A stretch of DNA of 64,000 bases from Babylonia areolata (Eukaryota > Mollusca > Gastropoda > Neogastropoda > Buccinidae). Position 1 is the stretch's first letter, and every line of letters starts with the position of its first letter. The position numbers and the translations under genes were made by a program. The notes below the pieces were generated by a model. That model worked only from the letters and a program-made list of their open reading frames with translations, had not been told where the DNA came from and made no database searches. Positions 52,177 to 62,500 of this stretch are shown here, one piece after another. The stretch covers positions 14,338,540 through 14,402,539 of the forward strand of contig NC_134895.1 in NCBI RefSeq assembly GCF_041734735.1, written 5' to 3'.

Positions 52177-54813
52177 GAGAACAGAAAAGCAGAGAGTGAA
52201 AGCACGTACATGGTGTGGAACCAGTTCATCATAGCCTCTGTTGCTGCCAACAGCACAGCGAGTCATGGCCACCACAGCAGCACTGGGCCACATGGTGAAC
52301 TCGGACCTGAACTGCAACATAACTCTACTTTTTATTGCTACAGCTGGCAAATCCTGTCAGCATGTACAGTTTGCATGCACGCACATTCATGCTCACACAC
52401 ACGCACGCATGCACACACCCACACACACATACACTCACTCTTTAAATGAAGATGCATATCATGAATATTCCGTTCAATTTAGATTTTTTTCAAAATTGCA
52501 TGTTTTAGTTTAACATTCCAAGCATATTTTTGTGCAGTGTGTTTTACTTCCTAATGCTGACAAACCGGCACTGAATATCAATGACGTGTCCACATATGCA
52601 TGTGTGTATATGCTTGTGTCTGTGCAGCCGTGTGTCATTTTGCTCACATATACAGCACCGATTGTCACACCTGCCATACTTTACACATCAAACTTACATA
52701 CTGAACAAGAAATCAACATACAAGAGAGCAGAGCAAAGTATGTTCATTCATTGTGACACTAGCTTGTGTTTACTGCTGCCCCACCTTTTTGTTCCCTCTT
52801 GGTAACGTTGCACTCAAAACTCATACCACTGTCCCCAGTCCCTGATACACTGCCACACACAGGCTCATTCTGTTGCAGCCTGGGTACCAGCAAGTCCTTA
52901 GGGAGCTATCACTGTCATGTTGCCCAACAGCCACCCACCAGAGGAAACCCTTTGATTCGCTTTAGTGGTCTTCAGTCTTTTTTTTTTTTTCTTTTATAAT
53001 TTTCTGTCTTCAATACATGCATGGGGACTGGAAAACTGGGTCAGACAATTTGTTCTTCATCACCACAGACTGACAGAGACAGACTTTGTGAGTGTCCCTT
53101 CCAACGTGGCAATGCCCATTGCGCATGTCCCTCTAACAACAGTGCCCATGTATGCCCCCATTACAGAAGACACTAACTCAGCCCTACTGGCACTCAAATG
53201 GAGGGGACACTGAAACTGAAGTCAGCATTACAGCATGGCATCAATGCTCACAGAACCCATTCAATCCATCATGCAAACCACAAAAGCATTCCTAAGAAGG
53301 AACAAGACGGAACGTAGAAAATGAACCATTGTCAAGACATTCCTTAAAAGCATGCCTTTTCACTGAATTAAACGCACAGTGTTCAATTCAAACTGAGCAG
53401 GGCATCAAGGATCAGAAAATCAATTCATTCCATTCCTTAAAAATATATCTTTTTGGTCTGCTAAATAATCCATGGGCCAAGTCTTATAGCTCATAATAAT
53501 CCATGTCTACATTATGGCCACACAATCATATGTACAATCCGAAAGCACATCAGTCATTATTTGTTAGGATTGATATCTTGAATGTTGTTTTTCATTCTTT
53601 GAAACCTTAAATGTTGTTTTTCTTTATGTATTGAAACTTGGATTATGTCATACTGACTGAGAAGTAAAGAACCTTTTACAAGGAAGGGGGGGAAAAGACA
53701 TTCCTTATAATCATGAAAAACATTTTTTCAAACTTAACAAACAAACATCTCACTTCCATATAACAATGAAAGATCCAACTTGAGATACAAGAACAAACAC
53801 CAACAAAACAAATGAAGACACACTGCGAGCCAGAACAGGTCTCCACGAGAGGTTAACTACAAACCGACATCCACTCAGGAAAAGCAAGTGATCTTTCTGT
53901 CATGGTAAACAAGGTAGCCTTGCCAAGCAACAGCAAGCTTAGAAAATATACAATCTGGGCATTAGAGTGTGTATACTAATTTGTATTGTTATGAAAATTC
54001 AGTATGAAAATTCATCTCTAGAAATATGTTTCTCTAGAAATATACTTCAGTCTCATTTTGATAAAAGAATAATAAAGAAAAATAAAAAATAAAAATCCTT
54101 CTGAAAGTACATTTTAGTGCCAGTAGGAAAATTTCTTTTCAAACACACAGTTTAGTCTTATTTTCATTGGTAAATTCCCTTCCAGAAGGATACTTTAGTC
54201 TCCTTTTGATTGGAAATATTTTTAGGAATACAGCTAAATTGAAATCTACCATCTAGTGATAAAGGAAAATCATAATGCCAAAAGCAAATAACAAAACAGT
54301 CTATGTCTTCCAGTTTAAATCAAGAACAAGAACCACGTCACATGCAAAAATGATATAACAGAAACAAAATGAGGGAGAAACTATCCCCCTGATCTGAAAG
54401 TGTAAATTACACGTCTTTCCGGAGTTTTCTCTTTCACCACTTTGATGTCAAGGTATACCATTCCGTCGAATATGCCTCCCTGATAACAAGATATATTTAC
54501 CAACAAGCAATAACAAATTCTTTGGCACAAGAAAGAAATGTGAAATATTCTTTACAAATTCCTTTAGTTCTGAATGCGAGAGTGAATCAATGGGAGTGAG
54601 AGAGTGTGAGTGTGGTGTTGTGTGGTGCAGTATGTGTGTGGTGTAGTGTGGTGTGAAAATGAGAAAGAGGGAGACGGTGTGCAAATAAGTGTACAAAAGT
54701 GAACAAGTGCATGTTTACATGCATGTCTCTGTGTGTGAATATGTGAGCAAGAGTGTGTGTGTGTTGTGTGTGTGTGTGTGTATGTGTACGTGTGTGGGTG
54801 TGTGTGTGTGTGT

Positions 54814-54868
<55 letters not shown>

Positions 54869-54962
54869 TGTCTGTCTGTCTGTGTCTGTGTCCATATGTG
54901 TCTGTCTGTCTGTCTGTGTCTATGTGTCCATATGTGTCTGTGTATATATAAAAATAAAATGT

Positions 54963-55001
<39 letters not shown>

Positions 55002-56437
55002 CAACCCCTCCCCCCCACACACACTCATCCACACATTGACAAACTCACTCATTATAAACATTCTTTCAAAAAAAGCAAAAAAGCAAACTCACTCATAAAT
55101 AGCATTAAATAAAAGATTTCTTTTTAAACAAAAAAAAAACCTACAAAAAACTAATAACAGAAAGGAGAAATGGAATTAAAAAAACAACAACACCATGAGC
55201 ATCCCATGACTACCAGTTATAATAAGACCTTCCAAAACAAGCGCTGCCGCAGAAACCATCACAGACAACCCACACCATTCACCCCACATGATGACAACAA
55301 CAACAGACAGCACACATCACCCCACACCCCAAACACACAACACACACACACACACGTCCAGTTCACATTACCCTCATTGGGGTGTCGTTGTCGTGGGTCT
55401 GATCGTAGAACACGGCCGGGGCCGACGAGGGCTCCAGTTCACGAACGCGGGGCTGTATCAAGGAGCCCAGCGGCTCCCCACTGAACTCGGCCACAAACCC
55501 CCTCAGCTCCCCCTGGCAATGGGCGTTCAGCACCTCTGAACATGTCCCCACCACAGAAAAAGGTTGCTTGTGAAACTCACCAGTGTAGTAGCATATTTGT
55601 GCCCCCTTCCTGGTTTTTTACCCAAGGGTCAAATCTGGTTAGCCCAGATTAGCCTTGGGGGGTCTATATAGACTACTAACCTTGAATGACCATCAGAGGT
55701 AAACTGACCCTAACTCTCCCACCCCCCTACCCACCCACTCTCCCCAGTTGGATCCCACCCCACCCCTCCTCTGCCCCTTGTAATTGATATTGGTGTCTTT
55801 CTGGGCTTGCTTGAAATGACCCGTGGCGGTAAATTTGGTGCAGTCAGAATCAATACAGGCTATCCAAGTGGAACTGCCCCACACTTGCTTCTGTTAAGTT
55901 ACAAATGGAGAGAAGCAGGGGTCCTGGGGGTATCACTATCAGTAAAGGCAAGCCCAGAGTGACCCAGAGTCCTTTTTCAGCAGCTTGATTCAACCCATTA
56001 GAAAGGGGGTCGATCTTGACGAGTCACAAATTACCCAGGGTAAAACCCAAAAGGGGGCAGTTTGAGACTGATGCCCTGAGATACCATTTAGTGCACCTTT
56101 TCTAGAAGTGCCATACTGTTACCTTTAACAAGCACCAGTCACGGAACTCACAGAAGCACTGAATGAGTTGGTCCACAGGCAAGAACACTCTGTGTTTTTA
56201 TTCCATCTTCAGAGCCAGAATAGCAGTGTAAGTTAAGGAGTATTGCAATGTGCTGTGCTCTGTAATAAGTCTTCAGCATTTTAACTCCTGGCATACATGT
56301 GAAATTTTGATACAAAAACTGTGTACAATTGAACAAGTTCATGGCTTTCTGGGGAGAAACTGTTCATGCACACAAATCTCGGCAAATGGAAAGATACAAT
56401 CTATTAATTCATCAGCTTGAAAATCATCTAAGCTCCT

Positions 56438-56468
<31 letters not shown>

Positions 56469-59400
56469 GGTCACAGTACCTTTAAATATACCGTTGATTC
56501 CCAGCCTGTTGACAAAGTACCGTTCCATTGAACCATCTCCCACAAACAGTTCTGCCAACACAAACAGCTCTCGGCGCTGACGTCGGGCAACATCCAGCAT
56601 GTGCTGAAACATGTCACACACCATGGCCATTCACAGGATACATCTCCTGTATGGATTGTCACACAGCATGGCCATTCATGGGATACATCTCCTGTATGGA
56701 TTGTCACACAGCATGGCCATTCACGGGATACATCTCCTGTATGGATTGTCACACACCATGGCCATTCACAGGATACATCTCCTGCATGGATTGTCACACA
56801 GCATGGCCATTCACAGGACACATCTCCTGTATGGATTGTCACACAGCATGGCCATTCACAGGATACATCTCCTGTGTGGATTGTCACACAGCATGGCCAT
56901 TCACGGGATACATCACCCCTTTTGGAATGTCACACAGCATGGCCCCTTCACAGGATACATCTCCTGTACGGATTGTCACACAGCATGGCCCATTCACAGG
57001 ATACATCTCCTGTATACATTACCAGACAGCATGGCCATTAACAGGATACATCTCCTGTATGGATTGTCATGTCATGTCACACAGCATGACCCATTCACAG
57101 GATACATCTTCTGTATGGATTGTCACACAGCACAGCCCCTTCACAGGATACATCTCCTGTATGGATTGTCACATCATGTCACACAGCATGGCCATTAACA
57201 GGATACATCTTCTGTATGGATTGTCACATGTCACACAGCATGACCCATTCACAGGATACATCTCCCGTATGGATTGTCACATCATGTCACACAGCATGGC
57301 CATTAACAGGATACATCTGTATGGATTGTCACACAGCATGGCCCATTCACAGGATACATCTCCTGTATGGATTGTCACATCATGTCACACAGCATGACCC
57401 ATTCACAGGATACATCTCCTGTATGGATTGACACATGTCACACAGCATGACCCATTCACAGGATACATCTCCTGTATGGATTGACACATCATGTCACACA
57501 GCATGGCCATTAACAGGATACATCTCCTGTATGGATTGTCACATCATGTCACACAGCACAGCCCATTTATAGGATACATCTCCTGTATGAATTGTCACAT
57601 CATGTCACACAGCATGACCCATTCACAGGATACATCTCCTGTATGGATTGACACATCATGTCACACAGCATGACCCATTCACAGGATACATCTCCTGTAT
57701 GGATTGACACATCATGTCACACAGCATGACCCATTCACAGGAATCATCTCCTGTATGGATTGTCACATCATGTCACACAGCATGACCCATTCACAGGATA
57801 CATCTCCTGTATGGAATGTCACATCATGTCACACAGCACGGCCCATTTATAGGATACATCTCCTGTATGGATTGTCATATCATGTCACAAAGCATGACCC
57901 ATTCAAAGGATACATCTCCTGTATGGATTGTCACACAGCATGGCCCATTCACAGGATACATCTCCTGTATGGATTGTCACATTATGTCACACAACATGGC
58001 CCCTTCACAGGACACATCTCCTGTAGAAACTGCCGCATCATGTACATAAGCATCACAAATGTTACCCATAACAACACTCACCTCAGCCACATGGAGAGGT
58101 GTGCTGTGGGCGTTGTCAATGCGAAAGCCATGGAACACCCTGGCCGTTTGTTCCACATAGATCTTCATGAAGTCCCACAGGACAGGGTTGTCCTCCTGAC
58201 ACTTGCCATAGCGCAGCTTGATGGTGTCAACCCAGGGAACCAGTTCTCTGCGAAGGTAGACTTGCGACTCTGGAGCAAGGAGATACAGATTATGAACACC
58301 GTCAGACACCTGTAGATCCGCACCCCGTGAAAAGCTTCAGCAGAAGTCTTCTGATTTCATTAGGACAGTTCTACACACATTTCATTATGCCAGGAATCCT
58401 TAGAATCACTGTCAACTCTGTTGTTTTTTGCCATGATCTTGTGGCATGCTTTGTTACCGTCTTACACCATTATATATCTGTCTATCACTAATCTTAACAA
58501 TAATAACTATCTCTCTATATATAAACATGCATATGCACATGCACATGCACATGCATGTGCATGTGTGTGTGTGTGTGCGTGCGCGCGTGCATGCTTGAGT
58601 GTAGAGTATTTTATATAATAATGTGAATGTTTAAAGAATATTACCAAAAACAACACTCTTGTTGCTGTTTTTTCTTTCACTTGTGCTGCACATGGGAGCT
58701 GTTTATCTTATCATCCAAAAGACATTTCTTACAACATGATCACTGACACTCTTTCTCTGTATCACCCTACACAGTCCCGTCACACCATGCGCTATGCAGA
58801 TCTGTTCTGTCATCAGACCACAGAATCCTTTCTGCATGTCTGTTTCACAGTGTTTGTGCACAGCAAACAAAGAGCTTCTGACATGTTTGCACAGTCTGTC
58901 ACTTTCGGCTATTTTCAAGACAGTGCCTGCACCCTGACACATGCTGCACTGGGCTATACCACATTTGCAGGGTTTGAGGCCCTGTTTTGGCACGGTGCTG
59001 TGTCCTTGGGAAAGGCACTTTGCTCCGGTTTTCCCCCACTCCACCCAGGTGTGAATGGGAACTGGACTTCGGTTGGGGAAGGTTAAAACAACAGAAGGAA
59101 GGATCGGGCCCCACCTTCATATGCCGAGAACTAGACACAGTGGATATGAACTCACTGCCCCATTGGTCAAAAACAGACATTAGACCTTTTTCTTGTGCAG
59201 GATAAAAATCCTTGCCATAATGATTAATTATTGCCTTAACTGCACCTGATTTATTGCAATATGTCACTTTGGGAAAAAAAAAAAAAAATGCTGAAAAAAA
59301 AAAAAGTTCAGACCTCTACAAGACAAGCAGCAGCCCAGTTGTCAGAGTGCCTGAATGGGAAAGAAAACATTCACCCAGCTGGATACTGAATGTCTCCAGA

Positions 59401-59548
59401 TACTAGTTTAGAGCTAGAATGAAAAACTTTTGTCCAGTTTGCCAATGGCAAGATGCAGATTATGAATTAAAAAAAAACAATTGTAGAAGGTATCAGTGTA
59501 GTGGTCCTAACCTGGCAATAAGAAATTTGCTTTGCTCTTCACCCCACC

Positions 59549-59580
<32 letters not shown>

Positions 59581-62500
59581 AACCAAAAACAAAAACAAAA
59601 ACTCTGCCCTTCAAAAGTAAAAATGGCAGATAAATAGAAGCACATCAGATCACTACATTTGCTGTATTAAGGAACTGTAAAAAAATAGAGAGAAAAAATC
59701 CCTATCTACTGATCATATTCCTTAAACAAGCACATGGCTCCTCAAACAAGCACATGACTCCTCAAACAAGCACAGTTACACTGCCATCAAAACACAAACA
59801 AGATTACAACTAAACAGCTTCCAACTACAGTGCCAGCACAACAAAGTGAGTTCATGCACACAACATAGGCAGCCAGTGACAAACCTTTCAGTCCATCCTG
59901 TCAGTGGGGCTCACCTTCAGCAAAATTCCGCAGAGGATCGTCTCCATAAACGAAGCCGTTCACAGCCCACACCAGCTGTGGTTCTTTGTTCATCATGGCC
60001 TCTGCCTTCTCCACACTCTCCTTGTGAGACTCCGGGCAAAGAAAGTAGCTGAAGCACACAGTAAGCAGTAATATTACAGTCAGCACATAAACATTATGTG
60101 CACCTGTTAAAACTGTTAAAGCTAAGTTTCATGTGAGCAGTAATACACAAAATGCAGTTTTCATTTTGTGATCCAAAAACGCTTTGAAAAGTAACACACA
60201 TTTCATGAGGCTTCAAAACAAAGAGCTGAATAGATACATACATACAATCTATTTCATAAAGTAACTGACAGAGCACCCGATGAAATTCTAATATTGTGGT
60301 CATGAACTAGTCAGGTGAGTGGAAGGAAGAACTAGTTCAGGGCCTTCTGATCTTAATTGAAAAGACCTGATGATAAACAGGTTCCCCTATCTAGTTCAGC
60401 ATCTATGGAATATAGTATCTTATCTTTTATCTTTTATCCCATTGTGAACACATTCTGCACCTTTGTTCTTTCAAAAAACACACCAATACCATGTGGGGGT
60501 TCACACTCACTGACACAGGGCGGGTTCAACACCAATGCCATGTAGGGGTTCATATTCACTGACACAGGGCGGGTTCAACACCAATGCCATGTAGGGGTTC
60601 ATATTCACTGACACAGGGCGGGTTCAACACCAATGCCATGTAGGGGTTCATATTCACTGACACAGGGCGGGTTCAACACCAATGCCATGACAGGGTTCAT
60701 ACTCACTGACAAAGGCAGGGTTCATACTCACTGACACACGGCGGGTTCAACACCAATGCCACGACCGGGTTCATACTCACTGACACAGGCAGGGTTCACA
60801 CTCACTGACACAGGGCGGGTTCAACACCAATGCCATGACAGGGTTCATACTTACTGACACATGGCGGGTTCAACACCAATGCCATGACAGGGTTCACACT
60901 CACTGACACAGCGTGGGTTCAACACCAATGCCATGTAGTGGTTCACACTCACTGACACAGGGCGGGTTCAACACCAATGCCATGACAGGGTTCACACTCA
61001 CTGACACAGGGCGGGTTCAACACCAATGCCATGACAGGGTTCATACTCACCGACACAGGGCGGGTTCAATACCAATGCCATGACAGGGTTCATACTCACT
61101 GACACAGGCAGGGTTCAACACCAATGCCATGACAGGGTTCACACTCACTGACACAGGGCGGGTTCAACACCAATGCCATGACAGGGTTCACACTCACTGA
61201 CACAGGGCGGGTTCATACTCACTGACACAGGACGGGTTCAACACCAATGCCACGACAGGGTTCATACTCACTGACACAGGCAGGGTTCACACTCACTGAC
61301 ACAGGGCGGGTTCAACACCAATGCCATGACAGGGTTCACACTCACTGACACAGGGCAGGTTCAACACCAATGCCATGACAGGGTTCATACTCACTGACAC
61401 ATGGCGGGTTCAACACCAATGCCATGACAGGGTTCACACTCACTGACACAGGGTGGGTTCAACACCAATGCCATGACAGGGTTCACACTCACTGACACAT
61501 GGCGGGTTCAACACCAATGCCATGTAGGGGTTCACACTCACTGACACAGGGCGGGTTCAACACCAATGCCATGTAGGGGTTCACACTCACTGACACATGG
61601 CGGGATCAACACCAATGCCATGACAGGGTTCATACTCACTGACACAGGCAGGGTTCAACACCAATGCCATGTAGGGCTTCATATTCACTGACACAGGGTG
61701 GGTTCAACACCAATGCCATGACAGGGTTCATGCTCACCGACACGGGCAGGGTTCATACTCACTGACACAGGGCGGGTTCAACATCAATGCCACGACAGAG
61801 TTCACACTCACTGACACATGGCGGGTTCAACACCAATGCCATGTAGGGGTTCATATTCACTGACACAGGGCGGGTTCAACACCAATGCCATGACAGGGTT
61901 CATATTCACTGACACAGGGCGGGTTCAACACCAATGCCATGTAGGGGTTCATACTCACTGACACAGGGCGGGTTCAACACCAATGCCACGACAGGGTTCA
62001 TACTCACTGACACGGGCAGGGTTCATACTCACTGACACAGGGCGGGTTCAACATCAATGCCATGACAGGGTTCATACTCACTGACACAGGGCGGGTTCAA
62101 CACCAACGCCATGTAGGGGTTCATAAGCACTGACACAGGGCGGGTTCAACACCAGTGCCATAACAGGGTTCACACTCACTGACACAGGGCAGGTTCAGCA
62201 CCAATGCCATGACAGGGTTCATACTCACTGACACAGGCAGGGTTCATACTCACTGACACAGGACGGGTTCAACACCAATGCCACGACAGGGTTCATACTC
62301 ACTGACACAGGCAGGGTTCACACTCACTGACACAGGGCGGGTTCAACACCAATGCCATGACAGGGTTCATACTTACTGACACAGGGCGGGTTCAACACCA
62401 ATGCCATGTCGTTGTTTCACACTCACTGACACATGGCGGGTTCAACACCAATGCCATGTAGGGGTTCATATTCACTGACACAGGGTGGGTTCAACACCAA

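Noticed and set aside
56528-57397. 289-codon plus-strand frame rich in [15 protein letters not shown]
   Set aside because: It is a reading of the minisatellite, continues from antisense of AGL exon 4, and similar frames are open in other phases.
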